14,325 nt of DNA, from NCBI GenBank assembly GCA_004377135.1, contig SOHS01000083.1, forward strand, positions 1 through 14,325, written 5' to 3'. Numbering within the stretch: position 1 is the first letter of the stretch; every line of letters begins with the position of its first letter. The position numbers were made by a program, and so were the translations under genes. The notes beneath the pieces are model-generated. The model worked only from the letters and a program-made list of their open reading frames with translations, did no database searches and had not been told where the DNA came from. This document shows, piece by piece, positions 7,259-14,042 of the stretch. Source of the DNA: Dehalococcoidia bacterium (GTDB lineage: Bacteria > Chloroflexota > Dehalococcoidia > GIF9 > AB-539-J10).

Positions 7259-7284
7259 TATAGCAGAATACGGCTTGTGCTATA
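7259..7284. repeat. Stem-loop 1 after the aldolase
   Basis: TATAGCA (7259-7265) and TGCTATA (7278-7284) are perfect seven-base arms around 12 bases. There is no T-run after it, so it is not a standard terminator; RNA 3'-end protection is possible. Confidence 0.35.
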
Positions 7285-7304
7285 GCATGAATAACCACAT
7301 TGAT

Positions 7305-7343
7305 AGGCATCTCTTTAATAATCTATTTTAAAAAGAGATGGCT
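7305..7343. repeat. Stem-loop 2 after the aldolase
   Basis: CATCTCTTT (7308-7316) pairs with AAAGAGATG (7332-7340), nine bases, with further AG/CT pairing outside one mismatch. The loop is AT-rich. It is the best candidate for the end of the kinase-aldolase transcript, though no T-tract follows on the plus strand. Confidence 0.4.
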
Positions 7344-7471
7344 CTAAAGTTACTGAATGGAGGATATATCTCTGGCATCTAAACTGAAAGGCGAAGCTAT
7401 TGGGCACTCGCAACCTTCTATACAGACAGTGCCATTCATGGTTCAGCATAACTTAAGTTGGAGGTATTGAT

Positions 7472-8137
7472 ATGGCTTAGGTAGGCATTTTACTGATAGC
7501 TATTCTAGTTTCTTTCATCGTCGTCCGAATTGGAGGCTTTGCCCTCCAGTTAACCGGGATAGAACCTGATGTAGCTAGATTTCAGGCGTTATCTGCTTTC
7601 TCAGGAACGGGCTTCACGACGAGAGAAGCTGAACGGGTGGTGGGACACAAAACCAGGCGCAGAATTGTGACCATTCTCATTATATTGGGAAACGCCGGCA
7701 TGGTCACTGTAATTGCCACTTTAGTGGCATCTTTTACCCAGGTGAGCGGTTACATGTGGTTTTTCATTCGCCTGGCCATAATAGTTGGAGGCATATTCGG
7801 CCTCTATCAACTAATTATAAGAAGCAATGTTGGCCAACGATTCGTTGACTGGCTGCAAAGGCCGATTATGAACCGAATTCTTAGGGAAGCTCCAGCGGTT
7901 GAGGAAATATTCCATGTGGAGAAGGACTGGGCTATTAGTCTTGCCAGGATAAGAGGAAGATCGAAGAGTATTGGCTTGTCTGTGGCTGATATCACCGCGC
8001 AAGGGGACATAGAAATCCTTGGTATAGACAGGGCCGGCGCTTACCTGACTAGGCCGGATAGGGAGGAGAAAATCGTGGAAGGAGACCGGCTTCTGGTTTA
8101 TGCAAATAGGAAATCCGTGAAGCGAATTTTGGACTAG
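7472..8137 (+). CDS. Membrane protein with TrkA-C (RCK_C) domain, interrupted by an amber codon at position 3
   Basis: From ATG 7472 the frame reads Met-Ala-TAG (7478-7480) and then stays open for 218 codons to tandem stops TAGTAG. The start is strongly marked: GGAGGT at 7460-7465, six bases before the ATG. After the amber come a transmembrane helix (GILLIAILVSFIVV), a SAFSGTGFTT segment recalling the pore loops of Trk/Ktr potassium transporters, two further helices (around RIVTILIILGNAG and IRLAIIVGGIFGLYQLI), and a C-terminal RCK_C domain (RIRGRSKSIGLSVADI to KSVKRIL) that in relatives binds a regulatory ligand. Conserved-looking sequence begins right after the stop, so a start at the internal GTG 7637 would cut off the first helix and pore-like loop. 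The cause may be a nonsense mutation, an assembly error or use of a rare ATT/CTG start at 7487 or 7493. Confidence 0.75.
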
Positions 8138-8144
8138 TAGCCTT

Positions 8145-8158
8145 GCTAGTTTTCTAGC
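8145..8158. terminator. Small hairpin between convergent TrkA-C gene and mutL
   Basis: GCTAG-TTTT-CTAGC is a perfect five-base stem with a four-base loop between two converging genes, and the mutL stop codon lies inside one arm. No T-tract follows on either strand, so termination is uncertain. Confidence 0.3.
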
Positions 8159-9827
8159 TTATTCGGCCAAATTCCTTCTCGAGTTGATGAGAACTTAAAT
8201 GAATCATGGTTGGCCGGCCGTGGGGACAACTGCGCGGTTGCTTGGTTTGCTCTAGCTGCTTTATTAGCTCCCGCATCTCTTCATTGCTTAGCTGCTGCCC
8301 CGCTCTGATAGCACCATGGCAAGCTAAAGATTGGGCTATCTTTTCTTCCCAGGGATTGGGACTTTCCTTGCTGGCAAGGCTATCAAGCAGCGCACTTATT
8401 ATCTCAATAATATTCGCCCTGGCCATTAGTGCCGGTATGGCGCGTATCACATAGCTTCTATTTCCGAAAGGCTCAACGGTGAAGCCAAATTCGGCCAGAA
8501 ACTCTTTACTAGCTTTCAATGTCTCTTCCTCTCTGGGGCTAAGCTCTATGGTTATCGGCTGGAGTAATCCCTGGACTTCAACTTCCTTTTGTGCCCACTG
8601 CGCTGAAATTCGGTCATAAAGTATACGTTCATGAGTAGCATGCTGGTCTATGAGATAGAGTCCGTTGGGTCCCTCGGCGATAATATATGTGTTGGCAAGC
8701 TGCCCCAGTACCCTCAAAACTGGTAATTCCATGGTCGGCAGCTGGTCGACAACAAAAGTTGGCTCGTTATCCATTATCATGCGAGGACTCTGCCACTGCC
8801 CTGAGCTGATTGAGAAGGGCACAGACTTAGAGCTGGCTATAGGAGTCCTGGCTAATGCCTCCTTTATGGCTTTCTGTACGCTGCTAAAGACTGCTTGCTC
8901 ATGGCAAAACTTTATTTGTGCCTTAGCAGGGTGAATGTTGACATCAAGCTCTTGGGCCTGTAGGGAGATATTAATTACCGCAATAGGGTGCTGGCTATCC
9001 ATAAGTAAGCCATGATAGGCTTCCTCGGTCGCCCGGGTCAACAAAGGACTACGCACCCACCTCCGGTTGACGAAAAAGCTGAAATAGTTGCGATTAGAAC
9101 GGGCTAATGAAGGTGGGCTTGTTAAGCCGCTGACTTTAACCAGGCCGTCCCCTTGCTCTACCTTTAGCATCCTTTGAGCTATCTCTGAACCATATATCTC
9201 GCCTATCACCTCACGCAGGTCACCATTGCCTGTAGTGCGCAGGCTGGGGCGTTTGTCAAGAACCAGGCTGAACTTAACCTCGGGAAAAGCCAGGGCGTAC
9301 TGGCTTACCAAATGGGCGATGTGGCTATTTTCTGTATTTGCCGATTTGAGAAACTTAAGTCGTGCGGGAAAATAGCGAAATAAGCGGCGCACGGTTACGG
9401 TAGTACCTTGGGGCCTAGCTCGGCTCTCCCTGTGAATTACTTCTCCTTTTCTTAAATGCAGGTAGCTGCCAACAACCTCCGAAGATGTTTGGGTAATTAT
9501 TTCGACTTCGGTGACAGCGGCGATGCTGGGCAAAGCTTCACCCCGAAAGCCGAGGCTGGAAATTTTCTCCAGATCGCTTAAATCGTCAATCTTGCTCGTG
9601 GCATATCTGTGAAAGGCGATTTCTAGCTCCGATGTCGGAATGCCAGTGCCATTATCACTCACTTTGATTAGTTCTACTCCACCGCCCTGGGCCTCTACGG
9701 CAATCTGAGTGGCACCCGCATCGAGGGAATTCTCTACTAGCTCCTTGACAACCGAGGCTGGCCTCTCAATTACCTCCCCGGCAGCGATCTTGGCGATAAC
9801 CGCCGACTCTAAAACCTTAATCTGCAT
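8154..9827 (-). CDS. mutL: DNA mismatch repair protein MutL (endonuclease type)
   Basis: This 557-residue MutL couples mismatch recognition by MutS to strand removal. The N-terminal GHKL ATPase is intact: Glu29 and Asn33 in KELVENSLDAG, Asp58 in SDNG, GFRGEAL at 93-99. A transducer domain and a short linker (about 325-370) follow, then the C-terminal dimerisation domain. The latter has the metal motifs of MutL endonucleases: DQHATHE (His396, Glu400), ACHGAIRAG (Cys503) and CPH (Cys534, His536), so it should nick DNA and need no MutH. The usual closing Glu of DQHA-x2-E-x4-E is Asp405 here. The ATG at 9827 has no Shine-Dalgarno sequence; a consensus promoter ends nine bases upstream, implying a nearly leaderless mRNA. 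pcrA lies immediately upstream on the same strand. MutS is not in the window. Confidence 0.97.
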   Translation of the reverse strand: MQIKVLESAVIAKIAAGEVIERPASVVKELVENSLDAGATQIAVEAQGGGVELIKVSDNGTGIPTSELEIAFHRYATSKIDDLSDLEKISSLGFRGEALPSIAAVTEVEIITQTSSEVVGSYLHLRKGEVIHRESRARPQGTTVTVRRLFRYFPARLKFLKSANTENSHIAHLVSQYALAFPEVKFSLVLDKRPSLRTTGNGDLREVIGEIYGSEIAQRMLKVEQGDGLVKVSGLTSPPSLARSNRNYFSFFVNRRWVRSPLLTRATEEAYHGLLMDSQHPIAVINISLQAQELDVNIHPAKAQIKFCHEQAVFSSVQKAIKEALARTPIASSKSVPFSISSGQWQSPRMIMDNEPTFVVDQLPTMELPVLRVLGQLANTYIIAEGPNGLYLIDQHATHERILYDRISAQWAQKEVEVQGLLQPITIELSPREEETLKASKEFLAEFGFTVEPFGNRSYVIRAIPALMARANIIEIISALLDSLASKESPNPWEEKIAQSLACHGAIRAGQQLSNEEMRELIKQLEQTKQPRSCPHGRPTMIHLSSHQLEKEFGRIS

Positions 9828-9836
9828 CTATGTCCT

Positions 9837-9865
9837 ATTATACACGGTTACGTGTATTTTGTCAA
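9837..9865 (-). promoter_or_regulatory. mutL promoter, exact consensus
   Basis: On the minus strand, TTGACA (9860-9865) and TATAAT (9837-9842) are exactly 17 bp apart, matching the housekeeping sigma consensus at all twelve positions. It fills most of the 42-base pcrA-mutL gap. Predicted transcription starts near 9830, only two or three bases before the ATG. Confidence 0.85.
9840..9857. promoter_or_regulatory. 18-bp palindrome in the mutL promoter spacer, operator candidate
   Basis: ATACACG and CGTGTAT form perfect seven-base arms around GTTA. The palindrome fills the spacer and runs into the -10 box, the classic position for a repressor dimer. The plus-strand side is followed by TTTT, so a hairpin role is an alternative, but no plus-strand gene ends here. 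Confidence 0.55.
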
Positions 9866-9869
9866 TAGG

Positions 9870-12053
9870 TTACGAGGGAAAATTGAAATATTTCTCGATT
9901 TTTTCCAGGGGTGCCAGGCTGGCCAGGAGCTTCTTAACTCCCGCCTCTTCAAAGACTACAGTCAGTTCCTGGTCATCCCTGGTAGGAAGGCAATTCATCA
10001 CTATGCCGGGGCCAAATTTGCTGTGGCGGACATGGTCACCCACCTTTAGCGCTAGAGTGCCAAGAGGAGGAGGTGAAGACTGGGAGTCTCGATTAAAATC
10101 GGGACTAGCTGCGAGAGCCGGTCTCTCTTCCCACAATCCTCTTGGGCTTATTAGGTGGGGTGAGATATCCTGGAGAAAACGAGACGGCGGGTTTGCCGTG
10201 CTGCCGCCGAACAAACTTCGCCGATAACTGCGTAAAAGATAGAGTCGCTTCTTGGCTCTAGTTATTCCCACGTAGCAAAGGCGGCGCTCCTCTTCAATCT
10301 CTTCCGGGGCGTCGAAACATTTCCTGTGTGGGAGAATCCCTTCCTCCAGGCCGACAATAAAAACTGCGGGGAATTCCAGGCCTTTAGCTTGGTGCAAGGT
10401 TATCAGGGTCACAGCATCAGCTTTTTCATCCATCTCATCTATGTCCGATACCAGGCTTACTTTTTCCAGAAATGTGGCTAAAGCCTCTTCAGGGTCAAGC
10501 TCATCATATTCACTAGCGACACTTTTCAGCTCAACTATGTTCTCCCATCTATCCTCCCCATCTTCCTTGTTCAGAATATATTCTTTATACCTGGTATGCT
10601 CCAACACTTTATCCAGTAGAGCAGAAAGATTTAGCTCACGGCTCTGAGCAATGAGTTCAGCCATAACAGTATCAAATCCGGCCAGGGCTTGAGAAATACG
10701 ATGAGGAAGGATTTTTTCATTTGCAACCTGTTTTATAGCTTCGAAAAGGGAGGAATTATGAGTTTTTACCCAGGATTGAAGCTGGCTGAGGGTACGCTGC
10801 CCGATGCCCCTTACCGGAACATTTATTATCCGGACAAGGCTAACGTTGTCCTGGGGGTTGTGAATGAGCCTGAGGTAGGCAATGATATCCTTAACCTCTC
10901 TCCGTTGGTAGAAGCGCGTGCCGCCAACAAGCCTGTAAGGCACACCATACCTCAGCAAAGTTTCTTCCAATGCCCGTGATTGAGCATTAACTCGATACAT
11001 GACGGCGCAATCTTTGAGGGATATTTGTTCTTGACCGATGAGCTTTTCGACCTCGTTGACCACAGATTGAGCTTCTTCCTCGGCATTATAACTTTCGATA
11101 ACGGTTACAGAAGCCCCATCTTCGTTTTCCGTCCATAGTTTTTTGGGCTTGCGCTGTAAATTTGCTGAAATGATGTCTGAAGCTACCTCTAAAATAGTTT
11201 TGGTGGAGCGATAGTTTTGCTCCAAAAACACTACTTTGGCTTCGGGGTAATCCTTCTCGAAGCTCAGGATATTACGCAAATCAGCGAATCTCCAGGAATA
11301 AATAGATTGGTCGGGATCGCCGACCACGCACAGATTCCGGTATTTTCCCGCCAGATGCTTCATCAACATATACTGGACGATATTGGTGTCCTGAAATTCG
11401 TCGACCAGAATGTGAACATACTTTGACTGGTATCTTTTAAGAATTTGAGGGTGGTCCTGGAACAACTGCACCGTCTTCATCAGCAAGTCGTCGAAATCCA
11501 CCGCCTGGCCCTGGCTGAGCAATTGCTGATAGCGTTGATAAATCCTGTGGACTATTTCCTCAAAATAGCTGCTAACCCGCTGGGCGTAGTCCTCAGGGCT
11601 GATAACACGGCTCTTAGCTGCGCTGATGGCTGAGCGCAAAGTCCGGGAAGGATACTGCTTGGGGTCGAGATTCAGTTCTTCCAGAGCTTGTTTTGTCAGG
11701 CTTAGCTGGTCTTCTTCATCGTAGATAACAAAGCTTGAGTCAAGCCCGATGGCTTTGCCCTCACGGCGGAGAATTCGGGCACAGATAGCATGAAAGGTGC
11801 CCAAAGTCAAGGCTTCTACTACCTGTCCCAAGAGCTGTTCAAGTCTCTCTTTCATTTCCCGGGCGGCTTTGTTGGTGAAGGTAACTGCCATGATGTTGTT
11901 AGGGCTAACGCCGAAGGACTTAATCAGATAGGCGACCCGGTGGGTAATCACTTTGGTCTTGCCGCTGCCGGGTCCAGCCAAGATAAGTACAGGCCCTTCG
12001 ATGGCCTCCACAGCTTTTCTCTGGGCGGGATTAAGCGTGGCTAAGATATCCAT
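9870..12053 (-). CDS. pcrA: ATP-dependent DNA helicase PcrA/UvrD
   Basis: This 727-residue superfamily 1A helicase unwinds DNA 3' to 5' in excision and mismatch repair and clears obstacles at forks. Motifs in order: Q-motif LNPAQRKAV (7-15), Walker A AGPGSGKT (26-33), Ia TFTNKAAREM (58-67), Walker B VDEFQD (217-222), III GDPDQSIYSWR, IV EQNYRST, V TLHQAKGLEF, and VI CYVGITRAKKRLY. A C-terminal Tudor-like domain (LKVGDHVRHSKFGPG to the end) binds RNA polymerase in PcrA relatives, which favours the name PcrA. Motif III continues SWRFAD where family members usually have WRGAD. The start ATG has no Shine-Dalgarno sequence and sits 15 bases from a TATAAT box. mutL follows at 42 bases, pairing a helicase with the MutL that recruits it in mismatch repair. 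It diverges from rnc. Confidence 0.96.
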   Translation of the reverse strand: MDILATLNPAQRKAVEAIEGPVLILAGPGSGKTKVITHRVAYLIKSFGVSPNNIMAVTFTNKAAREMKERLEQLLGQVVEALTLGTFHAICARILRREGKAIGLDSSFVIYDEEDQLSLTKQALEELNLDPKQYPSRTLRSAISAAKSRVISPEDYAQRVSSYFEEIVHRIYQRYQQLLSQGQAVDFDDLLMKTVQLFQDHPQILKRYQSKYVHILVDEFQDTNIVQYMLMKHLAGKYRNLCVVGDPDQSIYSWRFADLRNILSFEKDYPEAKVVFLEQNYRSTKTILEVASDIISANLQRKPKKLWTENEDGASVTVIESYNAEEEAQSVVNEVEKLIGQEQISLKDCAVMYRVNAQSRALEETLLRYGVPYRLVGGTRFYQRREVKDIIAYLRLIHNPQDNVSLVRIINVPVRGIGQRTLSQLQSWVKTHNSSLFEAIKQVANEKILPHRISQALAGFDTVMAELIAQSRELNLSALLDKVLEHTRYKEYILNKEDGEDRWENIVELKSVASEYDELDPEEALATFLEKVSLVSDIDEMDEKADAVTLITLHQAKGLEFPAVFIVGLEEGILPHRKCFDAPEEIEEERRLCYVGITRAKKRLYLLRSYRRSLFGGSTANPPSRFLQDISPHLISPRGLWEERPALAASPDFNRDSQSSPPPLGTLALKVGDHVRHSKFGPGIVMNCLPTRDDQELTVVFEEAGVKKLLASLAPLEKIEKYFNFPS

Positions 12054-12068
12054 GAGGACTCAATAACT

Positions 12069-12097
12069 ATTATAGCATTGAGGGGAGGAACCCCCAA
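12069..12097 (-). promoter_or_regulatory. pcrA promoter
   Basis: TATAAT is exact on the minus strand at 12069-12074, with TTGGGG at 12092-12097 after 17 bp. The predicted start near 12062 leaves a leader of eight or nine bases. A G4/C4 hairpin (12082-12085 with 12091-12094 or shifted by one) overlaps the -35 region. Confidence 0.5.
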
Positions 12098-12151
12098 AGA
12101 GCGGGCTGGGGCTCAGGAGGACAACACAGGCTCTAATAGGAAAGTGCCAGG

Positions 12152-12180
12152 TTGAGCTAGCTAAGCTTTGTTGCTATACT
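12152..12180 (+). promoter_or_regulatory. rnc promoter
   Basis: TTGAGC (12152-12157) and TATACT (12175-12180) are 17 bp apart. The start would be near 12187, about five bases before the rnc ATG at 12192. The alternative in-frame TTG at 12168 lies upstream of the -10 box. Confidence 0.6.
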
Positions 12181-12191
12181 TGATTCCGAAA

Positions 12192-12890
12192 ATGATTGAT
12201 TGGAATGATTGCCAAAAGAACTTAGGAATATCTTTCCGCCAGGAATATTTACTGGAGCAGGCTTTCACGCACCTATCTTACCTTAATGAAAATCCTGGTT
12301 TCGCCCGGCCGAGCAATGAACGCTTAGAGTTTCTTGGTGATGCCATACTTAACTTCATTGCAGCGGAAAAGCTGTATGAAGAGTTTTCCAAACTACCTGA
12401 GGGAGAACTAACCGAGATTCGTGCCTCTCTAATTTGCCGCGACACCTTGGCTGACCTAGCTTCTTCACTCAAGCTCGGTGACTGGCTCTTGTTAGGGCGA
12501 GGTGAGGAAGCAAATGGAGGGAGGACGAAGGCGAGCAACTTAGCAAACGCTATGGAAGCACTGATCGGTGCTTTATATTTAGACCAGGGGCTAGCCAGAA
12601 CCAGGAGATTTGTTCTCAGGCAGTTCAAGCCTGAGTTGAAAAAAATAAAGGCCGGGAAGACACCCCCAAACTACAAGGCATTAGTGCAAGAGTTCATCCA
12701 GGGACAGAAGAGACCAACGCCGGTTTACCGTTTGGTGGAAGCTACGGGTCCTGACCACAGCAAGCAATTTACCGCTGAAATCCTGGTGGAGGGAGAGGCA
12801 CTGGGCAGGGGGACAGGAAAGAGTAAGAAAACTGCTGAGATCCAAGCAGCAAGAGCAGCTTGGGAAAAATTGAGGTGTAGCCATGGGTAG
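12192..12890 (+). CDS. rnc: Ribonuclease III
   Basis: This 232-residue enzyme cleaves double-stranded RNA, maturing rRNA precursors and trimming structured mRNAs. The catalytic domain carries the signature NERLEFLGDA (42-51, with Glu46 and Asp50) and the second helix LANAMEALIGALYLDQG with Glu122. A double-stranded RNA-binding domain covers about residues 155-230 (PNYKALVQEFIQG to AARAAWEKL). The position that is Asp114 in the E. coli enzyme is Asn119 here; this site varies in the family, and the essential Asp and Glu are kept. ATG 12192 is chosen because a promoter -10 box lies just upstream. There is no Shine-Dalgarno sequence, so translation from a near-leaderless mRNA is likely. The TAG stop overlaps the next start codon's reading frame by eight bases, which implies translational coupling. 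Confidence 0.95.
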   Translation: MIDWNDCQKNLGISFRQEYLLEQAFTHLSYLNENPGFARPSNERLEFLGDAILNFIAAEKLYEEFSKLPEGELTEIRASLICRDTLADLASSLKLGDWLLLGRGEEANGGRTKASNLANAMEALIGALYLDQGLARTRRFVLRQFKPELKKIKAGKTPPNYKALVQEFIQGQKRPTPVYRLVEATGPDHSKQFTAEILVEGEALGRGTGKSKKTAEIQAARAAWEKLRCSHG

Positions 12891-13029
12891 ACGAGATTAT
12901 AGACGACGAGAATCAAAGAAACCCAAGAAGGGGACACAGAAAAGCAAACCGATTTCGGAACTCGTGCCACAGATGGAGACAGAGGTAATCAAGAAAAAGA
13001 GGAAGCCTGCTGAAGAGTACGAGGAATAG
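12883..13029 (+). CDS. Small basic protein, 48 residues
   Basis: The frame encodes MGRRDYRRRESKKPKK, then a short neutral middle part (PISELVPQM), then KKKRK and an acidic EEYEE tail. By hand count it has 16 Lys/Arg and 9 Asp/Glu. It starts inside the last eight bases of rnc, with AGGTG at 12873-12877 five bases before the ATG, and stops six bases before the radical SAM gene. The tight coupling on both sides argues that it is real. Short Arg/Lys-rich proteins starting much like this are familiar from Chloroflexota genomes, but I know no function. Nucleic-acid or ribosome binding would fit the composition and the rnc neighbour. It is too short for many gene callers. Confidence 0.7.
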   Translation: MGRRDYRRRESKKPKKGTQKSKPISELVPQMETEVIKKKRKPAEEYEE

Positions 13030-13035
13030 ATTAAA

Positions 13036-13971
13036 TTGGCAGCTTACCTGGAGCTTTACCATAGTGGCAAGCTAAGGGAACGAATAGACGCGGCTGTATC
13101 TTTGCTTGAGAGTTGCTCCGTATGCCCTCGTAGTTGTGGTGTGAACCGCCTGGCTGGCGATGTAGGCAAATGTCGCACACCCCGCGAAGCAATTGTATCC
13201 AGCTATGGGCCACACTTCGGCGAGGAAGCCCCGTTAGTGGGCAGACATGGTTCGGGTACTATATTTTTCACCAACTGCAACCTCAGGTGTCTGTTCTGCC
13301 AGAATTATTCCATTAGCCAGCAAGGCGAAGGCCAGAAAGTGAGCAAAGAAGAGCTGGTTGATATGATGCTCTCTCTTCAAGCTAAAGGATGCCACAACAT
13401 AAACCTGGTATCCCCAACCCACGTAGTTCCTCAAGTTCTGGAGGCACTGGAGCTAGCAGTGGAGTCAGGTTTGCATCTCCCCTTGGTATACAACAGCGGT
13501 GGCTATGACTCGGTGGAGACATTGAGGATACTCGACGGCATTGTCGACATTTATATGCCTGACATGAAATATGACGATGAGGAGACTGCTAGAGAATTGT
13601 CGGGCATTGAAAACTATCCTGAGGTAAATAAAGCAGCAATCAAAGAAATGCATCGGCAAACAGGTGACCTGGAGATAAACGAGGAGGGAGTGGCTCAGCG
13701 CGGACTCCTGGTTCGCCACCTGGTTTTACCTCACGGGTTAGCAGGAACGAAAGGGATAGTGAATTTTCTCAGCAAGGAAATTTCCCGCAACACCTATGTC
13801 AATATCATGGATCAATATCATCCCTGCTACAAGGCTTTTCAAATTCCAAGTTTAGGGCGGCGAATATCACCCGCAGAATTTCGTGAAGCATTATCTTTAG
13901 CCCAAGAAGCAAAGCTAAGTCGACTGGATAAGATCCATCCCGTAGAGGTTCTTCGCATTCGCTCAGAATGA
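13036..13971 (+). CDS. Radical SAM protein, PflX-like (COG1313 type)
   Basis: This 311-residue iron-sulfur protein is related to pyruvate-formate-lyase activating enzymes. The radical SAM cluster is CNLRCLFC (a Cx3CxxC triad) around residues 80-87, which cleaves S-adenosylmethionine to start radical chemistry. An N-terminal cysteine group CSVCPRSCG...GKC (about residues 32-51) may hold a further metal site. MPDMKYDDEETARELSG and YHPCYKAF are typical of the PflX group, whose substrate is not established. The start codon is TTG, six bases after the preceding small gene; an AGGA lies ten bases upstream, so coupling is likely. The last residues and the TGA stop come from a CTCAGAATGA motif that begins a degenerate repeat, so the C-terminal tail may have been altered by repeat insertion. 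Confidence 0.88.
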   Translation: MAAYLELYHSGKLRERIDAAVSLLESCSVCPRSCGVNRLAGDVGKCRTPREAIVSSYGPHFGEEAPLVGRHGSGTIFFTNCNLRCLFCQNYSISQQGEGQKVSKEELVDMMLSLQAKGCHNINLVSPTHVVPQVLEALELAVESGLHLPLVYNSGGYDSVETLRILDGIVDIYMPDMKYDDEETARELSGIENYPEVNKAAIKEMHRQTGDLEINEEGVAQRGLLVRHLVLPHGLAGTKGIVNFLSKEISRNTYVNIMDQYHPCYKAFQIPSLGRRISPAEFREALSLAQEAKLSRLDKIHPVEVLRIRSE

Positions 13972-14037
13972 CAAAGAGTGGCTCAGGATGGCAATGATAG
14001 CCAAGAATGACGAGGGTAACTCAGAGTAACGAAATGG
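13961..14037. repeat. Degenerate tandem repeat, four units of 18-20 bases
   Basis: Units at 13961, 13981, 14001 and 14019 share a core like CTCAGAATGACAAAG (variants AGGATGGCAATG, AGAATGACGAGG, AGAGTAACGAAA). The first unit contains the radical SAM stop codon; the last reaches the acylphosphatase start region. The preceding CTTCGCATTCGCTCAGAATGAC resembles the dispersed CTTCGCTCAGAATGAC repeats known from many environmental genomes. Confidence 0.5.
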
Positions 14038-14042
14038 CTGAT

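Noticed and set aside
7478..7480. TAG read as an amino acid (amber recoding)
   Set aside because: Eight of the fifteen genes here end in TAG, including dnaN, mutL and rnc, and this gene ends TAGTAG. Read-through at every TAG would extend many proteins.
7637..8137. A separate intact gene starting at GTG 7637
   Set aside because: The same frame continues upstream with a membrane helix and a conserved-looking pore-like loop to a well-marked ATG at 7472. Starting at 7637 would leave the protein without them.
9709..10227. 172-residue frame on the plus strand
   Set aside because: It lies antisense across mutL and pcrA, has no ribosome site and no recognisable motif; the minus-strand genes are unmistakable.
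12192..12890. Inactive RNase III because of Asn119
   Set aside because: The essential acidic residues of the signature (Glu46, Asp50) and Glu122 are present, and the Asn position varies in the family.
14007..14042. N-terminal extension of acylphosphatase from ATG 14007
   Set aside because: The extra residues are encoded by the tandem repeat, lack a ribosome site and go beyond the normal family N-terminus.
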